A DNA stretch of 64,000 nt from Nonomuraea ceibae (GCF_019396325.1 NZ_JAHKRO010000021.1:1-64000); one strand, 5' to 3'. Counted from the stretch's first letter, positions 51,863 to 61,083 are shown. The notes: generated by a model not told the origin, from the letters alone. Made by a program: numbers and translations.

Positions 51863-53065
51863 TCACGTTGGAGATGTCGTGGGCGCGGGGCCGGTCTCCC
51901 CGTGGGTTCCAGCAGCGGTGAACGTCACGGGCAGCTCGCGGACCATGTGCAAGACCGTCTGTGCGGGCAACTCGCGGGGCAGCCACTGCGGCCTACGGGC
52001 GAGTGACAGGTCCGGAAGCTCTCGCACAAGCGTTTCGATCGCGACCTGAGCGATCACCCGCGAGAGGTGCGCACCCAGGCAGAAATGTCGGCCATGGCCG
52101 AAGGCGACATGAGGCGTCCCCGAGCGGGTGATGTCCAGGTGTTCGGGGTCGAGGAATCGGCGTGGGTCTCGATTCGCTGCCGCGATGGCGAGGCTCACCA
52201 CGGCGCCCTTGGGAATCGTCACGCCGCCCACGTCCACGTCCTCGGTCGCGATCCTGCCGAGTTGCTGCTCGTTCGGTGCGGCATGGCGGAGGAGTTCTTC
52301 AACGGCGGAGGGCAGCAGTTCTGGACGGGTAGTAAGGAGGCGGAGCTGATCAGGGTCCTCCAGCAGCGCCAGCATCCCGTTGCCGATGAGGCCCTGGACG
52401 AGAATCCGTCCGGAGAGGAAGAGCACGAGGTTGGTGAGAGCCTCGCCCTCGCTGATCACGCCCTCCTGCTGACGCTGCACCAGGACGTCCAGGACTCTCG
52501 CGTCCTCAGCTGGTCTCACCTTCGCCTGGCGCGCCGCCCGGATCAGGTAGGGACCCAGCCTTTCCAGCCACGCCACCCCCAGGGTCGGGGCCTTGCCTTC
52601 GTGCCGGGCAACCTCCTCCGGCGACAGCCCGAGAAATCTGCAGATCACCTCGTGCGCCATCGGCCGGGCGAACGCTTCAACAAGCTCCGCCTTCCCCGCT
52701 GGGACGATGCGTGCGGCCAGTCGCGCGGCGACCTCCTCCGCCACCGGCCGCCAGGATGCGACCGCCCGGGCTCCGAAGTGAGTCCGGATCGATCCGCGAA
52801 GTCGCTCGTGCTTCGGCGGATCAGCGGTCTCCATGCCGGCTGAGATCGGCGTGAAGAAGAGCCCAAGGCCGCCGTCTTCCTCTTCGTCCTCGCCCTGGCT
52901 GGAGAGGCGGCTGTCCGCGATCAGAGACCGAACCTCATCGTATCGGGTGATCAGCCAGACCTCCTGGCCGGCGCCGGCGTGGACAGGGCAGGCCGGCGCT
53001 TGCTCCCGAAGGCGCCGGTACGAGCCGTGGAGATCGTCAGTGAATCCCTGCTCGGCGATGTTCAT
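51863..53065 (-). CDS. Cytochrome P450 with atypical I helix
   Basis: A 400-residue P450 from the ATG at 53065 (AGGAGA at good spacing; a longer frame upstream is poor). The heme loop is AFGHGRHFCLG with the ligand Cys329, the ExxR of the K helix is ELLR (257-260), and FLDPEHLDITR is the usual meander region. The C helix has HERLRGSIRTHF. In the I helix, however, where most have AG-x-(D/E)-T, residues 213-230 read LVLFLSGRILVQGLIGNG: neither the acid nor the Thr is present. The start of that helix looks otherwise normal. This could mean substrate-assisted or peroxygenase-like chemistry, or lost function. No ferredoxin is adjacent. Confidence 0.93.
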   Translation of the reverse strand: MNIAEQGFTDDLHGSYRRLREQAPACPVHAGAGQEVWLITRYDEVRSLIADSRLSSQGEDEEEDGGLGLFFTPISAGMETADPPKHERLRGSIRTHFGARAVASWRPVAEEVAARLAARIVPAGKAELVEAFARPMAHEVICRFLGLSPEEVARHEGKAPTLGVAWLERLGPYLIRAARQAKVRPAEDARVLDVLVQRQQEGVISEGEALTNLVLFLSGRILVQGLIGNGMLALLEDPDQLRLLTTRPELLPSAVEELLRHAAPNEQQLGRIATEDVDVGGVTIPKGAVVSLAIAAANRDPRRFLDPEHLDITRSGTPHVAFGHGRHFCLGAHLSRVIAQVAIETLVRELPDLSLARRPQWLPRELPAQTVLHMVRELPVTFTAAGTHGETGPAPTTSPT

Positions 53066-53286
53066 GCAGTCTCCTGGTCGGACGACCTGTTCATATGACC
53101 TAGTTGAGACGGCGGGAGGTCCGTTGTCAACAGCCAGGCGGCCAGGTGAAGCCGGAGAGTCCGCGAGCAGACCCCTGGCCGAAGCTTTCCTCCCGCCTCT
53201 TGCCAATGCGGCAAATATTTTGCCTGAAAACGCTTCAGAGTCCTTTTTGCAAGCGCAAATCCGGCCACAATAGAAAGGGAGTCGCG

Positions 53287-53664
53287 ATGCGACGACAGCC
53301 TGGAATGGCGGTAACCGCTGTAACGCTCACCGCAACGCTGCTTGCCGGCGCACCTGCCGCCGGTGCGGCAGTCGCGCCGCATTCAGCTCACGTCGGCGCC
53401 AATCCTTGCAGCGCGCGCTCGGTGCAGAACAACTCCGACATAGAATTCCTGCTGAAGGGCACCTACAACCTCAAGGTCGCGCCGGCCCAGGAGTGTGCGA
53501 ACGTGACCCGGGTCGATCAGGGGAAGACCTTCTGGGCGCACTGCAAGGTGAAGAACCGGTACAACAAGGAATGGATCTTCGGCCGGATCGGAGGCACCTG
53601 GACGACAGGGTGGATGTCCAGGGACAACCTGCTCAAGGTTGAGGGCAGCGCGTACTTCTGCTGA
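53287..53664 (+). CDS. Secreted small Cys-containing protein
   Basis: A 125-residue protein after AAAGGGAGT. Signal peptide: MRRQPGMAVTAVTLTATLLA to GAPAAGAA. Mature part of about 95 residues with four Cys: ANPCSARSVQNNSDIEFLLK, AQECANVTRVDQGKTFWAHC, WTTGWMSRDNLLKVEGSAYF and a final Cys. The GWM-type pattern recalls SH3-like secreted domains of actinomycetes, but I do not assign it. It is ended by a strong terminator. Confidence 0.75.
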   Translation: MRRQPGMAVTAVTLTATLLAGAPAAGAAVAPHSAHVGANPCSARSVQNNSDIEFLLKGTYNLKVAPAQECANVTRVDQGKTFWAHCKVKNRYNKEWIFGRIGGTWTTGWMSRDNLLKVEGSAYFC

Positions 53665-53670
53665 CCGCAT

Positions 53671-53701
53671 GCGGTTGCCCGCCGTCGAGGCGGGCAACCG
53701 C
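53671..53701 (+). terminator. Perfect 13-bp hairpin
   Basis: GCGGTTGCCCGCC (53671-53683) against GGCGGGCAACCGC (53689-53701) with loop GTCGA, six bases after the secreted-protein stop. There is no T-run, as is common in actinomycetes. Confidence 0.75.
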
Positions 53702-53839
53702 TTCACTAGGGGGCAGTCGTGCCGCCGGTGCGTGAAAGTGGCCCGACGGGATGCTCGGTAGCTGCGCCGAAGCAGACAGCGTCATCGGCATGGTGATCGC
53801 TCTCCGGCCGGGAGTCGGCGTCAGAAGCGCCCGATTAAT

Positions 53840-53855
53840 GTAAACTGACGTTTAC
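53840..53855. promoter_or_regulatory. Palindrome in AT-rich promoter region
   Basis: GTAAACTGACGTTTAC is a 6-4-6 palindrome within an unusually AT-rich stretch (53,830-53,945) that precedes the carbonic anhydrase gene. It could be the site of an activator or repressor of that gene. Confidence 0.5.
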
Positions 53856-53944
53856 GTTTGGTCGTATATTTCATGGCGATCCTTCTTGATTGATAATTTC
53901 GAGATCGTAAATTATGGTTGTCGTACCGCCCCCTTCCTGTCGAA

Positions 53945-54763
53945 ATGACGCACATACGCTCTCGCACCCTGTTATCCCGGATCGCTCGATTAACGGCAGC
54001 GATGCCCCTCGCCCTCGTCGCGGTCCCCGCCGGCGCGCAGGCGCACAGTCCCACTTGCCCCGGCACCGGTACCGACTCGGCCGTCAGCAGTCCCGTTGTG
54101 ATCGACGCCTCGATCGCCTGTCCTGATGGCGCGCCCGCGCTCAGCGTCGTCTACGCCCTCAGCGTCGACGGAATCGTCTCCCTCGACGACAAGGCGCCGA
54201 CCGGGGGAACTCCCAGCGACCACGACGACCTCAGATTCACCCCCATCACGCCAACCGGCTCCACCCCGTCACACGTGGTCTTCGGCAACCAGACCTACAC
54301 GCTGAAGAACGTGCACTACCACGGCCTCGCCGAGCACAAGTTCGCCTCTCAGCCGGGCTTCTCCCCGCTGGAGGCCCACCTGGTCCACGAACTGGACGGC
54401 CCCGCCCTCGGCTACGTCGTCCTGTCCGTGCTGCTGAACACCGGTGACAACGGATGGTCGGAACACGACCACCTCCTGCACGAGCCGCCCAGCACCGTGG
54501 GCGCGACCAAGAACGTCTTCGCCGTCAACCTCCAGGCGCTGCTCCCTCCGCCGGGAAGCCGCAGCTACTACCGCTACACCGGCTCGCTTCACCACCCCGG
54601 ACGCAAGCCACGTGTACTACAAGCCGGTGAACTGGATCGTCTTCAGCCAGTACGGCACCGCGACCTCGTCCCACATCAGTGGTGTCCACGACCTGTGGGG
54701 TCCCAGCGGTAACAAGCGTGGGCTGCAAGCAACCCCCAACCACCCAACATCTACCTCAACTGA
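53945..54763 (+). pseudogene. Alpha-carbonic anhydrase, exported, with two frameshifts
   Basis: From the ATG at 53945: signal peptide MTHIRSRTLLSRIARLTAAM to PAGAQA, then the alpha-CA fold: VHYHGLAEHKFASQ (in place of FHFH.PSEH, two zinc His), PLEAHLVHELDG (third zinc His), YYRYTGSL. Near 54,590 the frame shifts to TTPDASHVYYKPVNWIVFSQ and GNKRGLQ; near 54,727 a second shift gives NPQPPNIYLN and TGA at 54761-54763, exactly the family C-terminus. The active site is complete. If both shifts are real, the product lacks its last 50 residues; they may be sequencing errors. Confidence 0.75.
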
Positions 54764-54776
54764 GCACACACTCGGC

Positions 54777-54814
54777 GGCCGGCCATTCCGTGAAATCGCG
54801 CGGAATGGCCGGCC
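54777..54814. terminator. Perfect 14-bp hairpin
   Basis: GGCCGGCCATTCCG (54777-54790) against CGGAATGGCCGGCC (54801-54814) with a 10-base loop, between the ends of the convergent carbonic anhydrase and acyl-CoA ligase genes. It probably ends transcription from both. Confidence 0.8.
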
Positions 54815-54879
54815 GTCCAGGCGCGCCCGCGACGGCCCGGCCGGAGATGCCGCCCGCCGCGGTGCTCACCGCGGGACCA

Positions 54880-56433
54880 TCATGCGTCCACGCCGCGGCA
54901 CCCTGCGCGTGCGTGGCGTTCCCTCAGCTGGGTCTTGACGACCTTGCCGCTGGGGTTCCGGGGGAGCGCGTCCACGATCAGCACGTGGCGCGGACGTTTG
55001 TAGGCAGCCAGGCGGGCCCTGCTGTAATCCTCGATCTCGGCCGGGGTGGGAGGCGAGGCCGGGTCGCGGGGGACGATGACGGCCAGCGGTGTCTCGCCCC
55101 ATCGGGGATGGGGCACGCCGACGACGGCCACCTCGGCGACACCGGGGTGATCGGCCAAGGCGTTCTCGACCTCGGCGCAGTAGATGTTCTCCCCGCCGGA
55201 AATGATCATGTCCTTCTTGCGGTCGACCACGTAGAAGTAGCCCTCGTCGTCCTGGCGGACGAGGTCGCCGGAGTGGAACCAGCCGCCCTGGAAGGCCTCC
55301 GCCGTCGCGGCGGGATTGTTCCAGTACTCCTTCATGACCATGGGGCTGCGGTAGACGATCTCGCCGATCTCACCCCGGGGTACGTCGTTCATCGCATCGT
55401 CCACGACGCGCACCTCGACGTTGAGGATCGGGGTGCCGACGGAGCCGATCTTGCGTAGCGAGTCCTCACCGCGCAGGAGTGTGGTGACGGGACTGCATTC
55501 CGTCTGGCCGAACGCACTGCACACGTCGGCCTGCGGGAACTTGTCGATCATCGTCTGGAGCAAGGAGGTGAAGGCCGGCGACGCCCCCCAGGAGATGCGC
55601 CGCAGTCGTGACAGGTCGTGCCCGTCCAGGCCGGGCACCGAGCAGACCGCCTGCCATTGGGCGGGAACCATGAAGCACGACGTGACGCCCTCGACGTCCA
55701 GGGTCCGGACGGTGGCCTCCGGGTCGAAGCCACCGGACGGCGGGATGATGCTCTTGCCTCCGATGATGAACACTGGCAGCAGCCCCGACAGGCCGGCGAT
55801 GTGAAACAGCGGCGCCGCGGACATCCACACGGCGTACGGCTCGGTGCCGCCCTGCGTGACGATCGAGCTGAACGCGTGCAGCAGCAGGTTCCGGTGGGTC
55901 AGCACGGCGCCCTTGGGCGCGCCGGTCGTCCCTGAGGTGTACATGATGAACGCAGGATCGTCGTCGTGCGCGCCGCCGGGCACGGTCTCGTCCACGGCCG
56001 CTGCCAGGACGTCGTCGTAGTCGCCGCCGATCGTGATGACCGACGTCACCGACGGCGCTGAACCGCGGGCCAGGTCGACGGCCGGCGCGAACGCCAGATC
56101 GGACACCAGGGCCTTCGCGCCGCTGTCGCGCAGCACATAGGCGATCTCGTCGGCCACCAGCCGGAAGTTGACCGGCACCGCGATCGCTCCCAGTCGCAGG
56201 GTCGCCAGCCAGGACTCGACGACCTCGACGCCGTTCAGCCCGAGGACCGCGACCCGGTCGCCTTTGCCCACCCCGCGCGCCGCGAGTGCGGCGGCCAGCC
56301 GGTTCACCCGCCCGTCCAGTTCGCGGTACGTGTGCCGGCGCCGCTCGTCGACCAGGGCCTCCGCGTCGGGACGGGTTCGGGCGTGCCTGGCGACCAGGTC
56401 GCTCATGGTCATGCCGTGACCGGGTGCTGTCAT
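54880..56433 (-). CDS. AMP-dependent acyl-CoA synthetase/ligase
   Basis: A 517-residue ANL enzyme from the ATG at 56433. P-loop: IMYTSGTTGAPKGAVLTHRN (about 168-187); A5 region CSAFGQTECSPVTT; WFHSGDLVRQDDEGYFYVVD with the A7 Asp; DRKKDMIISGGENIYCAEVE (A8 hinge); NPSGKVVKTQLRE with the catalytic Lys (A10). It forms an acyl-AMP and then the CoA thioester of a carboxylic acid. Its ATG overlaps the stop of the acyl-CoA dehydrogenase upstream (ATGA), so it is the last gene of the five-gene leftward operon. Confidence 0.95.
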   Translation of the reverse strand: MTAPGHGMTMSDLVARHARTRPDAEALVDERRRHTYRELDGRVNRLAAALAARGVGKGDRVAVLGLNGVEVVESWLATLRLGAIAVPVNFRLVADEIAYVLRDSGAKALVSDLAFAPAVDLARGSAPSVTSVITIGGDYDDVLAAAVDETVPGGAHDDDPAFIMYTSGTTGAPKGAVLTHRNLLLHAFSSIVTQGGTEPYAVWMSAAPLFHIAGLSGLLPVFIIGGKSIIPPSGGFDPEATVRTLDVEGVTSCFMVPAQWQAVCSVPGLDGHDLSRLRRISWGASPAFTSLLQTMIDKFPQADVCSAFGQTECSPVTTLLRGEDSLRKIGSVGTPILNVEVRVVDDAMNDVPRGEIGEIVYRSPMVMKEYWNNPAATAEAFQGGWFHSGDLVRQDDEGYFYVVDRKKDMIISGGENIYCAEVENALADHPGVAEVAVVGVPHPRWGETPLAVIVPRDPASPPTPAEIEDYSRARLAAYKRPRHVLIVDALPRNPSGKVVKTQLRERHARAGCRGVDA

Positions 56434-57530
56434 CGTGATTCTCCCGTCGGTGCGCTGAGGATGCGGTCGGCGATCCGCTCGCGGTGGGCCTCCGGCGGGC
56501 CGAGCAGCGCCCGGGCAGAGATGGCCCGTCGGAGGTGCAGGTGTGCGTCGTGCTCCCAGGTGAATCCGATCCCGCCGTGGACCTGGATGTTCGCCTTCGC
56601 CGCTGCGACATAGGCGTCCGAGTTGAACGCCTGGCACAGGTTGGCCAGTGCGGGAGCTTCACCGGGCGCGTGGTCGAGCGCCCAGGCCGCGTAGAGGGCG
56701 GCGGCGGAGGCCGATTCGTTGTCCACCAGCACGTCCGCGAGCAGATGCTTGATCGCCTGGAACGAGCCGATCGGGCGGCCGAACTGTTCGCGAGTCTTGG
56801 CGTACGCGACGGCCATGTCCAGACAGGCGGCCGCGCCTCCGGCCTGCTCGCAGGCCAGCGCGATGGAGGCCGCGCGCAACGCCCGGTCAAGCACGGGCAG
56901 CGCGCCACCAGGCGGGCCGACCAGGTCGCCGTAGGATCCGCGGAGGATTACCGTGCTGAGCGGGCGGGTGGCGTCCAGGGCGTCCATCGCGACACGCGCC
57001 GCCACGCGGACCGCGAAGAGGGTGGGACCCTGCGGTGCGTGCGCCAGGACGAGGAGCACGTCCGCCGTTGTGCCGTCGGTGACGAAGTGCTTCTCGCCGT
57101 TCAGGATCCAGCGATCCCCATCCGGTCGCGCAGTGGTGGAGAGCTCGGCGAACGTCCAATCTCCCGCAGCCTCGACCAGCGCCGCGGTGGCGAGTACCTT
57201 GCCAGCCACCATGTCAGGCAGCAGGATCCCAGCGTCGCCCGACTCCAGCAGGACGCGGGTCGCCAGCACCACTGAGGAGAAGAACGGCACCGGGGCCAGT
57301 GCCCGCCCCAGTTCCTCCTGGACGAAGGCGACGTCGGTGAAGTTCGCTCCCGTCCCGCCGTACTCCTCGGGCACGCCCACGGCTGTCAGTCCGAGCTCGC
57401 CCGTCATCCGTTCCCACAGGCGGGAGTCCGGCCGCGAGTAGGCCGCGCGCGCGGCGTTCGCGTGCTCCGCCAGCATCTCCCGGATCGCGGTTCGCAGGGC
57501 GGCCTGCTCTTCGTTCGGTCCGAACCTCAT
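56430..57530 (-). CDS. Acyl-CoA dehydrogenase, short subunit-type
   Basis: A 366-residue acyl-CoA dehydrogenase: N domain MRFGPNEEQAALRTAIREML with GLTAVGVPEEYGGTGANFTD, middle beta domain DRWILNGEKHFVTDGTTADV, and C domain YAKTREQFGRPIGSFQAIKH and NIQVHGGIGFTWEHDAHLHL. It differs from the other dehydrogenase of the operon in length and at the position after the GGIGFTWE motif. Adjacent unlike pairs of this type in actinobacteria form heterotetramers acting on bulky CoA esters (as for ChsE1-ChsE2). It overlaps both neighbours by 4 bases (ATGA). Confidence 0.93.
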   Translation of the reverse strand: MRFGPNEEQAALRTAIREMLAEHANAARAAYSRPDSRLWERMTGELGLTAVGVPEEYGGTGANFTDVAFVQEELGRALAPVPFFSSVVLATRVLLESGDAGILLPDMVAGKVLATAALVEAAGDWTFAELSTTARPDGDRWILNGEKHFVTDGTTADVLLVLAHAPQGPTLFAVRVAARVAMDALDATRPLSTVILRGSYGDLVGPPGGALPVLDRALRAASIALACEQAGGAAACLDMAVAYAKTREQFGRPIGSFQAIKHLLADVLVDNESASAAALYAAWALDHAPGEAPALANLCQAFNSDAYVAAAKANIQVHGGIGFTWEHDAHLHLRRAISARALLGPPEAHRERIADRILSAPTGESR

Positions 57531-58762
57531 GTCCTGCCGCCTTCCGGGCGGGGCTCACGGGGAAGCCCGAGAACCTGTTCGCCCAGGGTGGTGCGCTGGA
57601 TCTGGCTGGAGCCTCCGTAGATCGTCCCGGCGCGGGCGGTCAGGAAGGCGTGCTGCCAGGCCGAGGGGCTGTTGGGGGTGCCCAGCGGGTCCACGCCGAT
57701 CTTGGCGGCCCCTGGGTCGCCCGACCGTACCATCGCGTCGGAACCCAGCAGGTCCAGCGCCAGTTCGGTGATCCGCGCATGGTATTCCGCGGCGTACAGC
57801 TTGAGGATCGACGACTCCGGTCCCGGGGTGGCCCCCGCCTGCACCGAGGCCAGGGTCTTGAGGCCGAGGACCCGCAGGATCTCGACCTTCGACCAGCACC
57901 AGGCCAGCCGTCGGCGGACGCCGGCATCTGCGTCCAGCCCGCGCGACCGGATCAGCTCGATCAGTCGCTCCAGTTCGACCCGGTATCCCGCGTACAGGGC
58001 GCCGGAGGCGGCACCCCGCTCGTAGCCGAGCAGGGTCAACGCCACCTTGGCGCCGTCGCCGCGTGCCCCGACGACATGGCCGGCGTCCGTCCGCGCGTCG
58101 GTGAAGAACACCTCACAGAACTCGGCCTCGCCGGTCAGCGTGCGGATGGGCCGGACCTCCACGCCGGGCTGTTCGATCGGGACCAGCAGCAAGGACAGCC
58201 CACGGGCCCTGGCGGCGGACGGCTCGGTCCGGGCCAGTACGAAGATCCAGTTGGCGGAGTCGCCGGCCGTCTGCCAGACCTTCTGACCGTTGACGACCCA
58301 GGCGTCGTCCACTAGGCGGGCGGACGTGCGCAACGCGAACAGGTCGCTGCCCGCGTCGGGCTCGGAATAGCCCTGGACCCAGCGGTGCTCGCCGGACAGG
58401 ATGCGGGGAATGAAGTGGCGCTTTTGCTCCTCGGTGCCCCAGCGCAAGATCGTCGGCCCTATCAGCGAGAACCCGAACGGATCGGTCGGCAACGGCAGCA
58501 GTGGCACGCCCGCGCGGACGAACTCCTCTTGAAGCGCGCTCTGCTCCAGCGTCGAAAGGCCCGCGCCACCGTACTCTTCGGGCCACGCGACGCCCAGATA
58601 GCCGTGCTCGCGCAGCGTCTCCCGCCATCGTGGCGTGAAACGCGCGCGCTCGGCGACGCTGAGCGCGCCGAGGCCGCGCCAGCCCGGCGGCAGGTGCTCG
58701 GCGAGGAAGCGCCGCACGCCGCACCGGAACGCCTCGGTACGTGGTGTGCTCGCCAGGTCCAT
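57527..58762 (-). CDS. Acyl-CoA dehydrogenase, long subunit-type
   Basis: A 411-residue acyl-CoA dehydrogenase from the ATG at 58762: HGYLGVAWPEEYGGAGLSTL, QGYSEPDAGSDLFALRTSAR (with the FAD/substrate-binding QGYSEPxAGSD motif), VVNGQKVWQTAGDSANWIFV and the end TIYGGSSQIQRTTLGEQVLG. The position of the Glu in YEGT-type enzymes is Gly here (YGGSSQ), as in steroid or branched-chain FadE pairs, where the base is elsewhere. Its ATG overlaps the stop of the crotonase gene (TGATG), so it is translated in a coupled fashion. A heteromer with the shorter dehydrogenase is likely. Confidence 0.93.
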   Translation of the reverse strand: MDLASTPRTEAFRCGVRRFLAEHLPPGWRGLGALSVAERARFTPRWRETLREHGYLGVAWPEEYGGAGLSTLEQSALQEEFVRAGVPLLPLPTDPFGFSLIGPTILRWGTEEQKRHFIPRILSGEHRWVQGYSEPDAGSDLFALRTSARLVDDAWVVNGQKVWQTAGDSANWIFVLARTEPSAARARGLSLLLVPIEQPGVEVRPIRTLTGEAEFCEVFFTDARTDAGHVVGARGDGAKVALTLLGYERGAASGALYAGYRVELERLIELIRSRGLDADAGVRRRLAWCWSKVEILRVLGLKTLASVQAGATPGPESSILKLYAAEYHARITELALDLLGSDAMVRSGDPGAAKIGVDPLGTPNSPSAWQHAFLTARAGTIYGGSSQIQRTTLGEQVLGLPREPRPEGGRT

Positions 58763-59664
58763 CAGCCTGCCGCCCTGGCCTCGTTCTTGCGGGCCGGCGG
58801 AATCGGTCCCGCCTCCCGCCGACCGGGCAGGCCCGCCTCCTCGGTGCCGAGCGGCAGCCCGTCGGGGTTCACCTCGGCCCAGTGGGCATGGTTGAGCGAG
58901 TGCAGGGTGAAGCAGGAGGCGAGGGCGTTGGTGAAACCCTGCTGATCGACGGTCTGGTTGACCGACTCCTTGATCAGCAGCGCGGTCACGGTGGGGACGG
59001 CAGCCAGCCGTCGCGCGAAGGCGAGCGTGTCGTCCGCCAGACGATCGGGATCGAAGACCTTGCTGACCATGCCGATGCGGTACGCCTCGTCGGCGTCGAT
59101 GGAGTCGCCGGTCAGCAGCAGTTCCTTCGCCCGCCGGGCGCCTAGTTCCCAGGGGTGGGCGAAGTACTCCAGCCCGCACATGCCGAGCCGTGTGCCGACG
59201 ACGTCGGCGAAGGTCGTGTCCCGCGCGGCGACGATCAGGTCGCACGCCCACATCAGCATGAGCCCGCCTGCGATCACCGGCCCGTGCACGGACGCGACGG
59301 TGATCTTGCGGAGGTTGCGCCAGCGCTTGGTGTTCTCGAAGTAGTAGTGCCATTCCTGGAGCATCCGGCGTTCCGCGCCGGCGCGCGTCCCGCCGTCGCG
59401 CGTGTAGGTGGGGTGCTGCCCGGGGCCCGGGGCGCGTTCGGCATGGTCCTCCGCCGAGCCGAGGTCGTGGCCGGCGGAGAACGCGGGCCCCGCACCGCGC
59501 AGCACGACGACGCGGACGGTGTCGTCGGCCTCCGCGCGCCTGAAGGCCTCGTCCAGTTCGACCAGCAGGCCTCGATTCTGGGCGTTGCGTTGGCGGGGGC
59601 GGTTCAGGGTGATGACGGCGATCCGGCCGTCGTTCTCGGTGGCGTAGGTCAGGAAACGGCTCAT
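58762..59664 (-). CDS. Enoyl-CoA hydratase/isomerase (crotonase family)
   Basis: From the ATG at 59664 a 300-residue protein. IAVITLNRPRQRNAQNRGLL; the oxyanion strand VVLRGAGPAFSAGHDLGSAE; then VASVHGPVIAGGLMLMWACD with the second oxyanion region. The first Glu position of typical hydratases (about in GLMLM) and a later Leu/Val-rich part differ, so isomerase or hydratase cannot be decided. A 50-residue insertion with HPTYTRDGGTRAGAERRMLQ and EWHYYFENTKRWRNLRKITV follows the first motif and is known from crotonases that act on larger CoA esters. It lies 16 bases after the amine oxidase. Confidence 0.9.
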   Translation of the reverse strand: MSRFLTYATENDGRIAVITLNRPRQRNAQNRGLLVELDEAFRRAEADDTVRVVVLRGAGPAFSAGHDLGSAEDHAERAPGPGQHPTYTRDGGTRAGAERRMLQEWHYYFENTKRWRNLRKITVASVHGPVIAGGLMLMWACDLIVAARDTTFADVVGTRLGMCGLEYFAHPWELGARRAKELLLTGDSIDADEAYRIGMVSKVFDPDRLADDTLAFARRLAAVPTVTALLIKESVNQTVDQQGFTNALASCFTLHSLNHAHWAEVNPDGLPLGTEEAGLPGRREAGPIPPARKNEARAAG

Positions 59665-59680
59665 GAGGGGGGCCTTTCGC

Positions 59681-61015
59681 TTAGAGGGCGGCCTGGACCT
59701 CGGCGGCGGCCCGCTCACCGGAGCGGACAGCGCCGTCCATGTAGTTCATCCAGATCTCGGAAGTCTCGGCCCCGGCCCAATGGACGAGCCCGCACGGCTC
59801 GCGCAACGCGGCGCCGTATCGGGTCCAGGCGCCCGGGGGCAGGTTGGAGCCGTAACAGCCGCGGGTCCACTCCTCCTGTGACCAGTTCACCTCGGTGTAG
59901 TGGCGGGGGAGCGCGGCCTGCGGGCCGAACGACGCGGCGAGGCAGCCCAGGATGATCCGGCGGCGCGCGATGCTGTCCAGGGCGCCGAGTCGGCGGGCCT
60001 CGTCGCCCTCGACGAAGCCGACGAGGACGCCCATCGGTCGGTCCGGCGGCGAGTTGTCGAACGTGACCGACACGGGGCCGTCGTCGGTCAGTGAGCGCCC
60101 GTTCAACCCGCGCTCCCGCCAGAACGGCCGGTCGTAGACGGCATGCGCCTTGATCGTCACGCCCGGCGCGGCACGCTGGTGGAGCTGCGCGCGGGCCACG
60201 GGCAGCGCTGGCGTGAAGGCGATCCGGTCGGCGAGCGCGATCGGGACGGCGACGACGGCGCGCCGGGCTGTGACGTTCCGGACGGGCGCGTCACGCGCAG
60301 CGGGCCCGGCCACCCGGAGGGTGACGCCGCGGGTGTCCTGTTCGATAGCCCGGACCGGTTGCCCGAGGCGGATGGTGTCTGCTCCCAGCTCATCGGCGAT
60401 CCGATCGGCCAGGGTCTGGGCGCCGCCGAGGAAGCGCCGTTCCTGGGCGTCGCGTACGAGCGCCGTCAGTGACCCCGCCGACCTGATGTAGATCAGCACG
60501 TGGAGCAGCGACAGTTCGTCCGGCTCCACTGTGAAGATTCCTGTGGTCAGCAGGCGGAGCAGCGCCAGGGACGCTTGGTCGCGGGTGCGGGACACCAGCC
60601 AGCTCCACAGGGTCTGCGCATCCCATCGTGCGGCGCCCTGGGCGGTCCACGGCTCGCCGGCCGGCAGCGATGAGGCCATCCGATCGAGCTCCAGGAGGGC
60701 CGCGTCGGCCTCCGGCAGCTCGGTGCGCCCGCGCTCGGCGATGCAGTAGAGGGTCTCGCCCTCGGCGTAGGTAGGGAACGTCTCGGCCCCGAGGTCCTTG
60801 GCGAGCGTGGCGACCCGATCCTGACCAGGACCGATCCACTGGCCTCCGTGATCGAGGGTGACGCCGTCCGGGGTCTGTTCGCTCCAGATGCGGCCGCCGA
60901 CCCTGTCTCGGGCTTCGAGCACAATCACGCTCTGCCCGGCCGCCCGCAGCGCCCGAGCCGCGGTGAGCCCGGCCAGGCCGGCTCCGACGACGGCGACATC
61001 CACATCAGGGGGCAT
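59681..61015 (-). CDS. Flavin-dependent amine oxidase
   Basis: From the ATG at 61015 (GGAG 8 bases upstream; another ATG at 61057 is possible) a 444-residue monoamine oxidase-like protein. FAD-binding DVAVVGAGLAGLTAARALRA with VIVLEARDRVGGRIWSEQTP; HGGQWIGPGQDRVATLAKDL; near the end TRYGAALREPCGLVHWAGAE and TSEIWMNYMDGAVRSGERAA. The structure is that of putrescine/monoamine oxidases, oxidising a primary or secondary amine to an imine or aldehyde and releasing H2O2. It heads the leftward operon from a clear promoter. Confidence 0.93.
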   Translation of the reverse strand: MPPDVDVAVVGAGLAGLTAARALRAAGQSVIVLEARDRVGGRIWSEQTPDGVTLDHGGQWIGPGQDRVATLAKDLGAETFPTYAEGETLYCIAERGRTELPEADAALLELDRMASSLPAGEPWTAQGAARWDAQTLWSWLVSRTRDQASLALLRLLTTGIFTVEPDELSLLHVLIYIRSAGSLTALVRDAQERRFLGGAQTLADRIADELGADTIRLGQPVRAIEQDTRGVTLRVAGPAARDAPVRNVTARRAVVAVPIALADRIAFTPALPVARAQLHQRAAPGVTIKAHAVYDRPFWRERGLNGRSLTDDGPVSVTFDNSPPDRPMGVLVGFVEGDEARRLGALDSIARRRIILGCLAASFGPQAALPRHYTEVNWSQEEWTRGCYGSNLPPGAWTRYGAALREPCGLVHWAGAETSEIWMNYMDGAVRSGERAAAEVQAAL

Positions 61016-61031
61016 GGGCGCTCCAATGTTG

Positions 61032-61083
61032 GTCACGTGACTAGATTTAGTGCCCATTATTCTGCCGCCGATCGGCCTGTCAA
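61032..61083 (-). promoter_or_regulatory. Promoter and GTCACGTGAC operator of the catabolic operon
   Basis: Reading leftward: TTGACA (61083-61078), a 16-base spacer, and AATAAT (61061-61056) form a good sigma-70-like promoter. A perfect palindrome GTCACGTGAC lies at 61032-61041, within the expected transcription start region of the amine oxidase operon. The divergent SDR starts at 61236. The TetR gene at the window end may bind here, but that is a guess. Confidence 0.65.

Noticed and set aside
57650..58315. Plus-strand frame inside the acyl-CoA dehydrogenase
   Set aside because: The minus strand holds a complete enzyme with overlapping operon neighbours, so the plus frame is a shadow.
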